The notes under the pieces are model-generated. The model saw only the letters and a list, made by a program, of their open reading frames with translations, did not search any database and was not told the DNA's origin. This document shows, piece by piece, positions 44,225 to 53,337 of a DNA stretch of 64,000 nucleotides. How positions within the stretch are numbered: the stretch's first letter is position 1; the number at the start of each line of letters is the position of its first letter. A program made the position numbers and the translations under genes. The stretch is from positions 4,650,001-4,714,000 of the forward strand of contig NZ_CP109090.1 in the NCBI RefSeq assembly GCF_035917575.1. The letters are read 5' to 3'. This DNA comes from Streptomyces sp. NBC_01788 (GTDB lineage: Bacteria; Actinomycetota; Actinomycetes; Streptomycetales; Streptomycetaceae).

Positions 44225-45090
44225 GCCGACGCCTGGGTCTCGCCGCGCCGGCGGATCTGCTGGAAGGAGAACTCGGCGAGGTCGTCGCCGGCCTTGAAGG
44301 CCGCGGTGTCCTTGTTCGTCACGCTCGTGCCGTTGGCGAAGCCGGTGAGGGTGAAGTAGGCGTAGCGGCCGTAGGAGTTGGTCGTGGAGCGGCAGACGGC
44401 CCCGTTGCAGAAGGCCTTGACGCCGCCGCCGGACAGCGGCTTGATGATGCTCTTGTTGTCCGTCGCGCCCTTTGCCTTGAGCGCCTGCGCCTCGGTGTCG
44501 AAGACGGCGATGCCGACCGTCAGCGCGACGCCGCCCTGGGTGTAGGTCACCCGCAGCAGGCGGGTGCAGTCGTTGTCCGTGAGGGCCTTGGCGAGCGTGC
44601 CCTGGGCGACCGCGGCGCAGTTCTTGCTGTCGTCCGTGGGGCCCTTCTTGTACACGGTCTCGCCCATGGTCAGCTGGGCGCCCGGGAAGAGGGTGTCCAC
44701 GCTGAGCGGGGCCGTGTCCTTCTTCGCGCTGGATATGAAGTCCTTCGGATCCAGCGGAGGCGGGGCGGTGGTCGGGGCGAAGGACGGCGCCGTGGCGGAG
44801 TCGCTCGGCAGGGCGGCGGAGCCGGGCAGCTGTGTGGCCGGCCCGCCCGACGCGTTGTTGTCGCCGTTCGCCGACACCACGGTCATGGCGACGGCAGCGC
44901 CGATCCCGACGGTGGCCAGCACACCACCGCCGATGAACAGCAGCCGGCGCCGTCTGCTCCGTGCCTCCGAGGCGTCGGCGAGCGCGGCCCAGTCAGGGTT
45001 CTGACCGCTGCCCGCGCTGTTCGGCGACTGCTCAGAATTCGGTTTCCAGGGATCCCACTGGGACTGCGAGCCCCCCTGCCCATAACTCAT
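44209..45090 (-). CDS. Membrane-anchored secreted protein, function unknown
   Basis: A 293-residue protein with a cytosolic Gln/Ser/Asn-rich stretch (1-40), a basic RSRRRR patch, one membrane helix (LLFIGGGVLATVGIGAAVAM) and a Ser/Pro/Ala-rich linker. An extracellular domain (about 115-290) follows with four cysteines likely to form disulfides (NCAAVA, NDCTRLL, AFCNGAVC). ATG 45090 is 7 bases downstream of a TAAGAT -10 box, so it is probably leaderless, and there is no ribosome site. The extracellular part is conserved-looking but I cannot assign a function. Confidence 0.8.
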   Translation of the reverse strand: MSYGQGGSQSQWDPWKPNSEQSPNSAGSGQNPDWAALADASEARSRRRRLLFIGGGVLATVGIGAAVAMTVVSANGDNNASGGPATQLPGSAALPSDSATAPSFAPTTAPPPLDPKDFISSAKKDTAPLSVDTLFPGAQLTMGETVYKKGPTDDSKNCAAVAQGTLAKALTDNDCTRLLRVTYTQGGVALTVGIAVFDTEAQALKAKGATDNKSIIKPLSGGGVKAFCNGAVCRSTTNSYGRYAYFTLTGFANGTSVTNKDTAAFKAGDDLAEFSFQQIRRRGETQASAAAGQ

Positions 45091-45097
45091 GGGGCGC

Positions 45098-45103
45098 ATC
45101 TTA
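45098..45103 (-). promoter_or_regulatory. -10 box of a probable leaderless transcript (44209-45090)
   Basis: Minus-strand TAAGAT ends 7 bases before the ATG at 45090, placing the transcription start at or next to the start codon. Confidence 0.5.
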
Positions 45104-45273
45104 GACGGGGTCCGAGGGCCCTCCGCGCCGCCCGCGGCCGCCCACCTGGGGCCTTAGGTGCACGCCGGTACAAAGCGGCGCGCCGACAGCCGATACCCGT
45201 CGTGGAGCGGCCGGGATCGCGGGTCCGGATCGGGGGGGTGGGAACCGCCGGGACCCGCGGTCGTACACCCGTT

Positions 45274-45303
45274 TTGACCCGGCCAGGCCGCCACGGGTAT
45301 CCT
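45274..45303 (+). promoter_or_regulatory. Promoter of rplM-rpsI
   Basis: TTGACC (45274-45279) and TATCCT (45298-45303) with an 18-base spacer. A leader of about 170 bases follows. The 392-base gap 45091-45482 holds this promoter, the leader and the divergent -10 at 45098, and no gene I can support. Confidence 0.65.
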
Positions 45304-45482
45304 GCATCTTCGTTGTGTATTGGCTTGCTCATTCTCACGGGACGGGCCCTTACACCGGTCCACCGGGCCGATGACCAGCGACCAGCACGCGGTTTGCGTC
45401 ACCGCTGTGCGGTCAGGGCTGTCGTGATCGTCTTTGGTGACCTTGTCAGGACCACTCACTGAAGAAGCGAAGGCTACGAACC

Positions 45483-45926
45483 GTGCGTACGTACAGCCCC
45501 AAGCCCGGCGACATCACGCGCCAGTGGCACGTCATTGACGCCCAGGACGTCGTCCTGGGCCGCCTGGCGTCCACTGCCGCCACCCTTCTGCGGGGCAAGC
45601 ACAAGCCGATCTACGCGCCGCACGTCGACGCTGGTGACTTCGTCATCATCATCAACGCGGACAAGGTGCACCTCTCCGGCAACAAGCGGACCCAGAAGAT
45701 GGCGTACCGCCACTCCGGCTACCCGGGTGGTCTGCGCTCCGTCCGTTACGACGAGCTGCTGGACAAGAACCCCGAGAAGGCCATCGAGAAGGCCGTCAAG
45801 GGCATGCTCCCCAAGAACTCCCTGGGCCGTCAGATGCTCTCGAAGCTGAAGGTCTACAAGGGTGACCAGCACCCGCACAGCGCCCAGCAGCCGGTGCCGT
45901 TCGAGATCACCCAGGTCGCGCAGTAA
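45483..45926 (+). CDS. rplM: 50S ribosomal protein L13
   Basis: L13 is an early assembly protein of the large subunit. The 147-residue product starts [20 protein letters not shown] and has the [12 protein letters not shown] and [15 protein letters not shown] segments. GTG 45483 follows GAAGCGAAGG. It pairs with rpsI, 42 bases downstream, and the unit has its own promoter. Confidence 0.98.
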   Translation: MRTYSPKPGDITRQWHVIDAQDVVLGRLASTAATLLRGKHKPIYAPHVDAGDFVIIINADKVHLSGNKRTQKMAYRHSGYPGGLRSVRYDELLDKNPEKAIEKAVKGMLPKNSLGRQMLSKLKVYKGDQHPHSAQQPVPFEITQVAQ

Positions 45927-45968
45927 GTCCGGCCACCCCCTAAGACCGAAGAGAATCTGAGGAGAATC

Positions 45969-46481
45969 GTGGCCGAGACCACTGCCGAGCAGCCGCTCGA
46001 AGAGCTTGACATCGACAGCTACACCACCGAGTCCGAGGTCCCCGTCGAGGGCGAGTACACCTCGGAGTCGATGGCGTCCCGTTTCGGTGAGCCCCAGCCG
46101 GCCGCCGGCCTGGGCCGTCGCAAGAACGCCATTGCCCGCGTCCGGATCGTCCCGGGCACCGGCAAGTGGAAGATCAACGGTCGCACCCTCGAGGACTACT
46201 TCCCGAACAAGGTGCACCAGCAGGAAGTCAACGAGCCCTTCAAGGTGCTCGAGCTCGAGGGCCGTTACGACGTCATCGCCCGCATCGCCGGTGGCGGCGT
46301 CTCCGGTCAGGCCGGTGCCCTCCGCCTCGGTGTCGCCCGTGCCCTGAACGAGGCCGACGTCGACAACAACCGCGGCGCGCTGAAGAAGGCGGGCTTCCTG
46401 CGTCGTGACGACCGTGCGGTCGAGCGCAAGAAGGCCGGTCTGAAGAAGGCCCGCAAGGCCCCGCAGTACAGCAAGCGCTAA
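45969..46481 (+). CDS. rpsI: 30S ribosomal protein S9
   Basis: S9 reaches the P-site tRNA with its C-terminal tail. The 170-residue product has an acidic extension of about 40 residues ([19 protein letters not shown]), then the family core [19 protein letters not shown] and ends [12 protein letters not shown] with the tRNA-contacting final Lys-Arg. GTG 45969 follows TGAGGAGA. A long terminator follows. Confidence 0.98.
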   Translation: MAETTAEQPLEELDIDSYTTESEVPVEGEYTSESMASRFGEPQPAAGLGRRKNAIARVRIVPGTGKWKINGRTLEDYFPNKVHQQEVNEPFKVLELEGRYDVIARIAGGGVSGQAGALRLGVARALNEADVDNNRGALKKAGFLRRDDRAVERKKAGLKKARKAPQYSKR

Positions 46482-46507
46482 TCTCGACGGCGCCCCTGCA
46501 CGTACTC

Positions 46508-46553
46508 CGAACGCCCCGGCGGCACGCCTATGTGCCTCCGGGGCGTTCGTTTA
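46508..46553 (+). terminator. Terminator of rplM-rpsI
   Basis: CGAACGCCCCGG from 46508 pairs with CCGGGGCGTTCG ending at 46549; the stem continues inward to GCAC/GTGC, about 18 pairs with one mismatch, and is followed by TTTA. Confidence 0.85.
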
Positions 46554-46685
46554 TCGCAAAGCTTGGGCGTATAACGGCACAAGGTGCTCAACGGCTGGTG
46601 TGATCGGATGCCCGGAGCGTCGAATGCCATGGACCGGCCCACGGACCGGCCCTCTTCTCGAACTGACGCTTCCTCAGGAGGACAA

Positions 46686-48044
46686 GTGGGACGACTCTTC
46701 GGCACGGACGGCGTCCGTGGTGTCGCCAACGCGGACCTGACCGCCGAGCTCGCGCTCGGCCTCTCGGTCGCCGCGGCGCACGTACTGGCCGAGGCGGGAA
46801 CCTTCGAGGACCACCGACCGACGGCGGTGGTCGGGCGGGATCCGCGCGCGTCCGGGGAGTTCCTGGAGGCGGCCGTGGTCGCGGGCCTGGCGAGCGCGGG
46901 CGTGGACGTCCTGCGGGTCGGCGTGCTGCCGACACCGGCGGTGGCGTACCTGACCGGGGAGCTCGGCGCCGACCTCGGCGTGATGCTGTCGGCCAGCCAC
47001 AACGCCATGCCGGACAACGGCGTCAAGTTCTTCGCCCGGGGCGGTCACAAGCTCGCCGACGAGCTGGAGGACCGGATCGAGTCCGTCTACGAGGAGCACC
47101 GCACCGGCGCGCCCTGGAACCGCCCGACGGGCGCCGGCGTGGGCCGGGTCCGCGAGTACGACGAGGGCTTCGACCGGTACGTCGCCCACCTCGTCGGCGC
47201 CCTGCCGAACCGGCTGGACGGTCTGAAGATCGTGCTCGACGAGGCGCACGGCGCCGCGGCCGGCGTCTCCCCGGAGGCCTTCCGGCGCGCCGGGGCCGAG
47301 GTCGTCACCATCGGCGCCGACCCGGACGGCCTGAACATCAACGACGGCTGCGGCTCGACCCACCTCGGCCCGCTCAAGGCCGCCGTCACCGAGCACGGCG
47401 CCGACCTCGGCATCGCGCACGACGGCGACGCCGACCGCTGCCTGGCCGTGGACCACACCGGCGAGGAGGTCGACGGCGACCAGATCCTGGCCGTGCTCAC
47501 GCTGGCGATGCGGGAGCGTTCCGCACTGCCCTCCGACACCGTCGTCGCGACCGTGATGTCGAACCTGGGCTTCAAGCTCGCCATGGAGCGCGAGGGCATC
47601 CAGCTCGTGCAGACCGCCGTCGGCGACCGCTACGTCCTGGAGGAGATGAAGGACAAGGGCTACGCCCTCGGCGGCGAGCAGTCCGGCCACGTCATCATCC
47701 TGGACCACGCCACCACCGGCGACGGCACGCTCACCGGCCTGATGCTGGCCGCCCGGATCGCCGGGGCCGGCCGTACGCTGCGGGACCTGGCCTCCGTGAT
47801 GGAGCGCCTGCCGCAGGTCCTCGTCAACGTGCCCGACGTGGACAAGACCCGGGTGAAGACCTCCGCCGACCTCGCCGCCGCGGTCGCCGAGGCGGAGCGG
47901 GAGCTGGGCGAGACGGGCCGCGTGCTGCTGCGCCCGTCGGGCACCGAGCCGCTGGTCCGCGTGATGGTCGAGGCCGCGGACATCGAGCAGGCCCGCTCGG
48001 TGGCGGGCCGTCTGGCCGATTCGGTGAAGTCGGCGCTCGGCTGA
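46686..48044 (+). CDS. glmM: Phosphoglucosamine mutase
   Basis: Converts glucosamine-6-phosphate to glucosamine-1-phosphate for UDP-GlcNAc and peptidoglycan. The 452-residue product begins [11 protein letters not shown], carries the phosphorylated serine in SASHN (S104), the metal loop DGDADR and the sugar loop GGEQSGH. GTG 46686 was chosen over an upstream in-frame TTG/ATG region because CAGGAGG lies just ahead and the family N-terminus starts here. Works with glmS about 4 kb downstream. Confidence 0.97.
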   Translation: MGRLFGTDGVRGVANADLTAELALGLSVAAAHVLAEAGTFEDHRPTAVVGRDPRASGEFLEAAVVAGLASAGVDVLRVGVLPTPAVAYLTGELGADLGVMLSASHNAMPDNGVKFFARGGHKLADELEDRIESVYEEHRTGAPWNRPTGAGVGRVREYDEGFDRYVAHLVGALPNRLDGLKIVLDEAHGAAAGVSPEAFRRAGAEVVTIGADPDGLNINDGCGSTHLGPLKAAVTEHGADLGIAHDGDADRCLAVDHTGEEVDGDQILAVLTLAMRERSALPSDTVVATVMSNLGFKLAMEREGIQLVQTAVGDRYVLEEMKDKGYALGGEQSGHVIILDHATTGDGTLTGLMLAARIAGAGRTLRDLASVMERLPQVLVNVPDVDKTRVKTSADLAAAVAEAERELGETGRVLLRPSGTEPLVRVMVEAADIEQARSVAGRLADSVKSALG

Positions 48045-48050
48045 CCGGTC

Positions 48051-49004
48051 CTACGGCAGACCCTGGCCGGCCTTGGACGTGCGCTCGCGCTGCCTCGCCC
48101 AGAACCACTTCTGGGCGAGCAGGGTGAGCGTGCCCGCCAGGACGATGCCGAGCATGTTCAGCAGAAGCTGGACCGTCGAGCCCGCGGTCTGGGCGGTGTC
48201 TCCGTAGGCGAGCGCGACGGCCGCGTTCGCGGCGGCCGGGACGGTGGTCACGGAGATGGCCACACCGATCAGGGCACCGGACTTGGCGGACGTCAACGAG
48301 AGCGTGCCGGCGGCTCCGGCGAGGACCGCCACGACGAAGGAGAACGCGTCGGGGGCGTAGACGAAGGCGGTGTTGGGCCGGGCGCCCTCCAGCTTCGCCT
48401 TGCTGAACAGTCCGACGGCGTCCATGAACAACGCGAAGCCCGCGGTGACCGCCATCGCCAGCGCGAAGCCGGCCAGCAGGGCGATCAGCGAGCGCAGGGC
48501 CAGCCGCGGTGCCCGCTGCACCAGGGCCGTGCCGATGCCCGCCAGCGGCCCGAACTCCGGTCCCACGGCCATCGCGCCGACGATCAGGACGGCGTTGTCG
48601 AGCACCACACCACAGGCGGCGATCATGGTGGCCAGCGTGATGAACGCGAGGTAGGTGACCGACAGCGTCGACTCCTCGTGCGTGGCCTCCGCCAGCTCCT
48701 GCCACAGCACCGCGTCCGCGCCCTCGCCCGGTGCCGCCTTCTCCGCCCGCTCGGCCCGGGCGGAGAGCGTCAGGTCGGGGGTCTCGACGGAGACGGAGCC
48801 GCTCCGTTCGATGCCCAGCTCCCGCAGTCCGTCGAGGAGTTCGTCGGCGGCCTCGCGCGCGACATCGCACAGGACCACGTCACCGGCCGGGTCGCGGGCG
48901 GCGGAGGGCAGTACGACCAGGTGCGCGGTGCCGACCGTCGTCTCGATCAGACGCAGCACGGCGTCGGTCTGTCCGGGCGGTGTGATCAGGCGCAGATGCA
49001 GCAT
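48051..49004 (-). CDS. DUF389 membrane protein
   Basis: A 317-residue protein with a soluble N-terminal part (about 1-115) that may be a ferredoxin-like fold, followed by six or seven hydrophobic segments including TYLAFITLATMIAACGVVLDNAVLIVGAMAVGPEFGP (in part: VLIVGAMAVGPEFGPL), a signature of DUF389 proteins. ATG 49004 is 6 bases downstream of TACGCT, so it is probably leaderless. It ends 6 bases from the end of glmM (convergent) and follows coaA on the same strand. No function is known to me. Confidence 0.88.
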   Translation of the reverse strand: MLHLRLITPPGQTDAVLRLIETTVGTAHLVVLPSAARDPAGDVVLCDVAREAADELLDGLRELGIERSGSVSVETPDLTLSARAERAEKAAPGEGADAVLWQELAEATHEESTLSVTYLAFITLATMIAACGVVLDNAVLIVGAMAVGPEFGPLAGIGTALVQRAPRLALRSLIALLAGFALAMAVTAGFALFMDAVGLFSKAKLEGARPNTAFVYAPDAFSFVVAVLAGAAGTLSLTSAKSGALIGVAISVTTVPAAANAAVALAYGDTAQTAGSTVQLLLNMLGIVLAGTLTLLAQKWFWARQRERTSKAGQGLP

Positions 49005-49010
49005 GGCGGC

Positions 49011-49016
49011 AGCGTA
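49011..49016 (-). promoter_or_regulatory. -10 box of a probable leaderless transcript (DUF389 gene)
   Basis: Minus-strand TACGCT ends 6 bases before the ATG at 49004. It lies in the 16-base gap behind coaA, so the gene can be expressed apart from coaA. Confidence 0.5.
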
Positions 49017-49020
49017 GACG

Positions 49021-50010
49021 TCACAGTTTGCGCAGGCTCAGCCGCTGCACCTTGTGGTCGGGGCCCTTGCGCAGCACGAGCGTGGCACGGCCCCGGGTGG
49101 GCGCGATGTTCTCCACCAGGTTCGGCTTGTTGATGGTCCGCCACATCCTGCGGGCGTAGTCGAGGGCCTCCGACTCGGACACCTGGGTGTACTTGCGGAA
49201 GTACGAGGACGGGTCCTGGAAGGCCGTCGTGCGCAGCTTGCCGAACCGGTCCAGGTACCAGCGCTCGATGTCCTCGGTGCGCGCGTCGACGTACACGCTG
49301 AAGTCGAAGTAGTCGGCGAGTCCGACCCTGGTGCGGCCGTCCGTGCCGGGCAGGGCGGGCTGGAGGACGTTCAGGCCCTCGACGATGAGGATGTCGGGGC
49401 GCCGCACGGTCAGCTTCTCGCCGGGGACGATGTCGTAGATGAGGTGGGAGTAGACGGGCGCGGTCACCTCGTCCTTGCCGGCCTTGATGTCGGCGACGAA
49501 CCGGGTCAGGGCCCGCCGGTCGTACGACTCCGGGAAGCCCTTGCGCGACATCAGCCCCCGCGCCTCCAACTCCCGTGTGGGCAGCAGGAACCCGTCGGTG
49601 GTGACCAGCTCGACCCGCGGATGCTCGGGCCAGCGGGACAGCAGTGCCTGGAGCAGCCGGGCGACGGTCGACTTGCCCACGGCGACCGAGCCGGCCACCC
49701 CGATCACGAAGGGCGTGCCGGACTGGGAACCCTGCTCGCCGAGGAACGTGTTCAGCGCGCCGCGCAGCCCGTCCGTCGCGCCGACGTAGAGGTTGAGCAG
49801 CCGGGACAGCGGCAGGTAGATGTCCCGCACTTCGTCGAGGTCGATCACGTCGCCGAGACCGCGCAGTCGCTCGACCTCCGCGGCGGAGAGCGGCAACGGC
49901 GTCTTGTCACGCAACGCGCTCCATTCGGCGCGGGTGAGGTCGACGTAGGGAGTCGCCTCCGGCCGGGACCGGTGGGCGCTCCGGGGCATCGAGGAGACCG
50001 GAGAGATCAC
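49021..50010 (-). CDS. coaA: Pantothenate kinase, type I
   Basis: First step of coenzyme A synthesis: phosphorylates pantothenate with ATP and is feedback-inhibited by CoA. The 329-residue product has the P-loop [12 protein letters not shown] (104-115), TTDGFL, the KGFPESYD segment and the [10 protein letters not shown] stretch of the bacterial PanK-I family. GTG 50008-50010 gives the N-terminus MISPVSS; ATG 49989 is possible, and neither has a clear ribosome site. The upstream region is AT-richer than its surroundings. Confidence 0.96.
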   Translation of the reverse strand: MISPVSSMPRSAHRSRPEATPYVDLTRAEWSALRDKTPLPLSAAEVERLRGLGDVIDLDEVRDIYLPLSRLLNLYVGATDGLRGALNTFLGEQGSQSGTPFVIGVAGSVAVGKSTVARLLQALLSRWPEHPRVELVTTDGFLLPTRELEARGLMSRKGFPESYDRRALTRFVADIKAGKDEVTAPVYSHLIYDIVPGEKLTVRRPDILIVEGLNVLQPALPGTDGRTRVGLADYFDFSVYVDARTEDIERWYLDRFGKLRTTAFQDPSSYFRKYTQVSESEALDYARRMWRTINKPNLVENIAPTRGRATLVLRKGPDHKVQRLSLRKL

Positions 50011-50203
50011 ATTCCATTGTTAACGGAGTTTGAACAGCGCGCAGGGTGGGCTGTGTCACGTCCGCGGGGAGTGGAGATCACGTCGCCGTCACGTTCGGGT
50101 ACCGGGCCGCTTATTCAAGATCATCTCCAGGGCTGCGGCACATAGAGTGCGGTGACTGGCCGGGGAGACCGTCCGCCGGTCCGAAGAGAAAGAGTGACCT
50201 TCC

Positions 50204-50989
50204 GTGAGTTCCCTCGTGGTCCGCCGTACCGCGCTCGCCGCGTCCACCGCCGCTCTGGTCCTGCTCGCCACCGCCTGCGGCGGTTCCTCCGACAGCAAGG
50301 ACGCGAAGGCCGACGACGGCAAGACCGCGCAGGCCGACAAGACCGCCTCCGCCGCACCGGCCAAGGCGCTCGGCGCCGCCGAGCTGGAGAAGGCCGCGCT
50401 GACCCAGGCGGACGTCAAGAGCGGCAAGGTCACCAAGCTGCCGGCGAAGGACGACATCGCCCAGGACAAGGTGAAGACCGGCGACGCCGCCTGCACGCCG
50501 CTGGCGCTCGTCCAGTCGGGCAGCTGGGTGGGCACGCCCGCCGCCACCGTGAAGCGGTCGTGGCTGGCCGACGGGAAGAAGCCCGCGGCGGGCGCCGACC
50601 CCCAGGTCGCCCTGCTGGCCGGACTCGACCGCGAGAAGGCCGTCGTGACCCTCGCCTCCTACGACGACGGCGGCGCCGAGCAGGCGCTGAAGGACCTTCG
50701 GACGGCCGCCGACAAGTGCGCCGGCGGCTACACCTACATCGCGGACGGCACCAAGACCGGGATCGCCAAGGTGGCCGTGACCCAGGCACCCGAGGGCGCC
50801 GACGAGGCGTTCGCGGTGACGCAGACCATGAACGCCGACGGCGTCAAGGCTCCGGTGAAGGCCGTCGTCGTCCGCAAGGGCGCCACCGTGGTCTACCTCC
50901 CCGCCATCAACCTCGCGGCGGCCGTCTCGGGCAAGGACTTCGACTTCCCCACGGCGCTCGTCGACGCGCAGCTCGCCAAGCTGAAGTGA
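50204..50989 (+). CDS. Secreted lipoprotein, function unknown
   Basis: A 261-residue protein with a lipoprotein signal: basic VVRR, hydrophobic stretch and lipobox LLATAC with Cys25. The next 45 residues are a low-complexity Lys/Asp/Ala linker, followed by a domain of about 185 residues with two cysteines (AACTPLAL, KCAGGYTY). GTG 50204 follows a weak site AAGAGAAAGAG; a TAGAGT -10-like box is at 50143-50148. The domain resembles other actinobacterial secreted lipoproteins of unknown role. A clean terminator follows. Confidence 0.8.
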   Translation: MSSLVVRRTALAASTAALVLLATACGGSSDSKDAKADDGKTAQADKTASAAPAKALGAAELEKAALTQADVKSGKVTKLPAKDDIAQDKVKTGDAACTPLALVQSGSWVGTPAATVKRSWLADGKKPAAGADPQVALLAGLDREKAVVTLASYDDGGAEQALKDLRTAADKCAGGYTYIADGTKTGIAKVAVTQAPEGADEAFAVTQTMNADGVKAPVKAVVVRKGATVVYLPAINLAAAVSGKDFDFPTALVDAQLAKLK

Positions 50990-50996
50990 TCCGGAG

Positions 50997-51031
50997 TCCC
51001 ACCGGGGCCCTTCCTGCCCCGGTGGGAATTT
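50997..51031 (+). terminator. Terminator of the lipoprotein gene
   Basis: TCCCACCGGGGC (50997-51008) and GCCCCGGTGGGA (51016-51027) form a perfect 12-bp stem, followed by ATTT. Confidence 0.85.
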
Positions 51032-51076
51032 CCGATTTCGGGCACGAAGTCCCCACTTCCGGCGGGCGCGGGCCCG

Positions 51077-51082
51077 TAGGCT
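51077..51082 (+). promoter_or_regulatory. -10 box of a probable leaderless glmS transcript
   Basis: TAGGCT at 51077-51082 lies 7 bases before the glmS ATG, and no ribosome site is present. Confidence 0.55.
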
Positions 51083-51089
51083 GCCGCCC

Positions 51090-52937
51090 ATGTGCGGAAT
51101 CGTGGGATACGTGGGGTCGCAGTCGGCACTCGAAGTCGTGATGGCCGGTCTGAAGCGGCTGGAGTACCGGGGTTACGACTCGGCCGGTGTCGCCGTGCTC
51201 GCGGACGGCGGGCTGGCGGCGGCCAAGCGGGCCGGGAAGCTGGTCAACCTGGAGAAGGAACTCGCGGACCGGCCACTGCCGACCGGTTCCACGGGCATCG
51301 GGCACACCCGATGGGCCACCCACGGCGGGCCCACCGACGGCAACGCCCACCCGCACCTGGACAATTCGGGGCGGGTCGCCGTCGTCCACAACGGCATCAT
51401 CGAGAACTTCGCCGCGCTGCGGGCCGAGTTGACCGAGCGCGGGCACGAGCTGTACTCCGAGACCGACACCGAGGTCGTGGCGCACCTGCTCGCCGAGGAG
51501 TTCTCGGTGAGCGCCGATCTGGCGGAGGCCATGCGGCTGGTGTGCCGCCGCCTCGAGGGCGCGTTCACGCTGGTCGCCGTGCACGCCGACGAGCCGGACG
51601 TGGTCGTGGGCGCCCGCCGCAACTCCCCGCTGGTCGTGGGCGTCGGGGAGGGCGAGGCCTTCCTCGCCTCCGACGTCGCCGCGTTCATCGCCCACACCCG
51701 CTCCGCGATCGAGCTGGGCCAGGACCAGGTGGTGGAGCTGCGCCGGGACGGGGTGACGGTCACCGGGTTCGACGGTCGGCCCGCCGACGTCCGCTCCTAC
51801 GACGTCGACTGGGACGCGGCGGCCGCGGAGAAGGGCGGCTACGACTACTTCATGCTCAAGGAGATCGCCGAGCAGCCCAAGGCGGTCGCCGACACGCTGC
51901 TCGGCCGCATCGACGCGGGCGGCTCCCTGACGCTGGACGAGGTCCGCATCTCCGCCGCCGAGCTGCGCGAGATGGACAAGGTCGTCATCATCGCCTGCGG
52001 TACGGCCTTCCACGCGGGCATGATCGCCAAGTACGCCATCGAGCACTGGACGCGGATCCCCTGCGAGGTGGAACTCGCCAGCGAGTTCCGCTACCGGGAC
52101 CCGATCCTGGACGCCCAGACCCTCGTCATCGCCATCTCCCAGTCCGGCGAGACCATGGACACGCTGATGGCCCTGCGCCACGCCCGGGAGCAGGGCGCCA
52201 AGGTACTGGCCATCTGCAACACCAACGGCTCCACCATCCCGCGCGAGTCGGACGCGGTCCTCTACACCCACGCGGGCCCGGAGGTCGCGGTCGCCTCGAC
52301 GAAGGCGTTCCTGACCCAGCTCGTGGCCTGCTACCTGGTGGCGCTGTACCTGGGCCAGGTCCGCGGCACCAAGTGGGGCGACGAGATCCAGGTCGTGATC
52401 CGCGACCTGTCGCAGATCGGCGGCGCGGTCGAGCGGGTCCTGAAGACGATGGAGCCGGTACGGGCGCTGGCGCGCTCGCTGGCGGACAAGAACACGGTGC
52501 TGTTCCTCGGCCGGCACGTGGGCTATCCGGTCGCCCTCGAAGGCGCCCTGAAGCTCAAGGAATTGGCGTACATGCACGCCGAGGGCTTCGCGGCGGGCGA
52601 GCTGAAGCACGGGCCGATCGCGCTGATCGACGAGGACCTGCCGGTGGTCGTGGTGGTGCCGTCCCCGCGGGGCCGGTCCCTCCTCCACGACAAGATCGTC
52701 TCCAACATCCAGGAGATCCGGGCGAGGGGTGCCCGCACGATCGTGATCGCGGAGGAGGGGGACGAGGCGGTCGCGCCGTACGCCGACCACCTGATCCGCA
52801 TCCCGGCCACCCCGACCCTGCTCCAGCCGTTGGTCGCCACGGTCCCGTTGCAGGTCTTCGCCTGCGAACTCGCCACCGCGCGGGGCAACGAGGTGGATCA
52901 GCCGCGGAACCTGGCGAAGTCCGTCACGGTGGAGTGA
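51090..52937 (+). CDS. glmS: Glucosamine-6-phosphate synthase (glutamine-hydrolysing)
   Basis: Makes glucosamine-6-phosphate from fructose-6-phosphate and glutamine, the entry to amino-sugar and wall synthesis. The 615-residue product begins MCGIVGYVG with the catalytic Cys2 of a class II amidotransferase. It has the TRWATHG and HNGIIEN motifs, two SIS isomerase domains (from about 290), and ends DQPRNLAKSVTVE with the catalytic Lys. It is very likely leaderless. The last 40 bases overlap a convergent DUF397 gene. No glmS ribozyme precedes it. Confidence 0.97.
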   Translation: MCGIVGYVGSQSALEVVMAGLKRLEYRGYDSAGVAVLADGGLAAAKRAGKLVNLEKELADRPLPTGSTGIGHTRWATHGGPTDGNAHPHLDNSGRVAVVHNGIIENFAALRAELTERGHELYSETDTEVVAHLLAEEFSVSADLAEAMRLVCRRLEGAFTLVAVHADEPDVVVGARRNSPLVVGVGEGEAFLASDVAAFIAHTRSAIELGQDQVVELRRDGVTVTGFDGRPADVRSYDVDWDAAAAEKGGYDYFMLKEIAEQPKAVADTLLGRIDAGGSLTLDEVRISAAELREMDKVVIIACGTAFHAGMIAKYAIEHWTRIPCEVELASEFRYRDPILDAQTLVIAISQSGETMDTLMALRHAREQGAKVLAICNTNGSTIPRESDAVLYTHAGPEVAVASTKAFLTQLVACYLVALYLGQVRGTKWGDEIQVVIRDLSQIGGAVERVLKTMEPVRALARSLADKNTVLFLGRHVGYPVALEGALKLKELAYMHAEGFAAGELKHGPIALIDEDLPVVVVVPSPRGRSLLHDKIVSNIQEIRARGARTIVIAEEGDEAVAPYADHLIRIPATPTLLQPLVATVPLQVFACELATARGNEVDQPRNLAKSVTVE

Positions 52938-53113
52938 CGCTTCAGTGCCTCCACGAAGCTGCTGAAGACCTCGGCCGGAAGCGTGACGATGCCTCCGGCC
53001 GGGGTCTTCGAGTCTCGGATGGCCATGTGGGTGGGGGAGTTGGCGATCTCGACGCAGTCGTTGCCGTCGCCAGGACCGGAGTAGGACGACTTCCGCCAGA
53101 CAGGGGTGGGCAT
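52898..53113 (-). CDS. DUF397 protein, copy 1
   Basis: A 71-residue protein with the DUF397 signature WRKSSYSGPGDGNDCVEIA, MAIRDSKTP and FVEALKR. DUF397 proteins accompany XRE/DUF5753 regulators in Streptomyces whiJ-like loci. ATG 53113 is 11 bases downstream of the second DUF397 gene. The usual family end (FVEALKR) is extended by 12 residues that run antisense through the 3-prime end of glmS, so the two genes overlap by 40 bases. Confidence 0.8.
   Translation of the reverse strand: MPTPVWRKSSYSGPGDGNDCVEIANSPTHMAIRDSKTPAGGIVTLPAEVFSSFVEALKRHSTVTDFARFRG
53010..53098 (-). repeat. Duplicated segment, copy 1 (in DUF397 gene 1)
   Basis: These 89 bases match 53219-53307 with 9 differences by my count, and the first 44 on the plus strand are identical, third codon positions included. 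Recent tandem duplication or gene conversion. Confidence 0.85.
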
Positions 53114-53124
53114 GGGCTGCCGCC

Positions 53125-53337
53125 TCAGCGTTCCGGGGTGCCGGTGGTCTTCAGGGCTTTGACGAAGGCGGTGAAGGCTCCGGCTGGGAAGGTGAGGACA
53201 GCCCTGGTGGGGACCTTGGAGTCTCGGATGGCCATGTGGGTGGGGGAGTTGGCGATCTCGACACAGTTGTTGCCATCGCCGCCGCCGGAGTAAGAGGACT
53301 TCCGCCAGTTGCCAAGGTTGGTCACGGTGCGCCTCAC
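53125..53337 (-). CDS. DUF397 protein, copy 2
   Basis: A 70-residue DUF397 protein with WRKSSYSGGGDGNNCVEIANS, HMAIRDSKVP and FTAFVKALK. GTG 53337 overlaps the stop of the XRE gene (GTGA), so the two are translationally coupled. It is the middle gene of the three-gene unit. A shorter product from a later GTG is possible. Role inferred from family association with DUF5753 regulators. Confidence 0.82.
   Translation of the reverse strand: MRRTVTNLGNWRKSSYSGGGDGNNCVEIANSPTHMAIRDSKVPTRAVLTFPAGAFTAFVKALKTTGTPER
53219..53307 (-). repeat. Duplicated segment, copy 2 (in DUF397 gene 2)
   Basis: Partner of the 53010-53098 copy, 209 bases apart in the same orientation. Confidence 0.85.

Noticed and set aside
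51090..51110. glmS ribozyme ahead of glmS
   Set aside because: The -10 box lies 7 bases before the ATG, leaving no room for a leader ribozyme, and the family is typical of Firmicutes.
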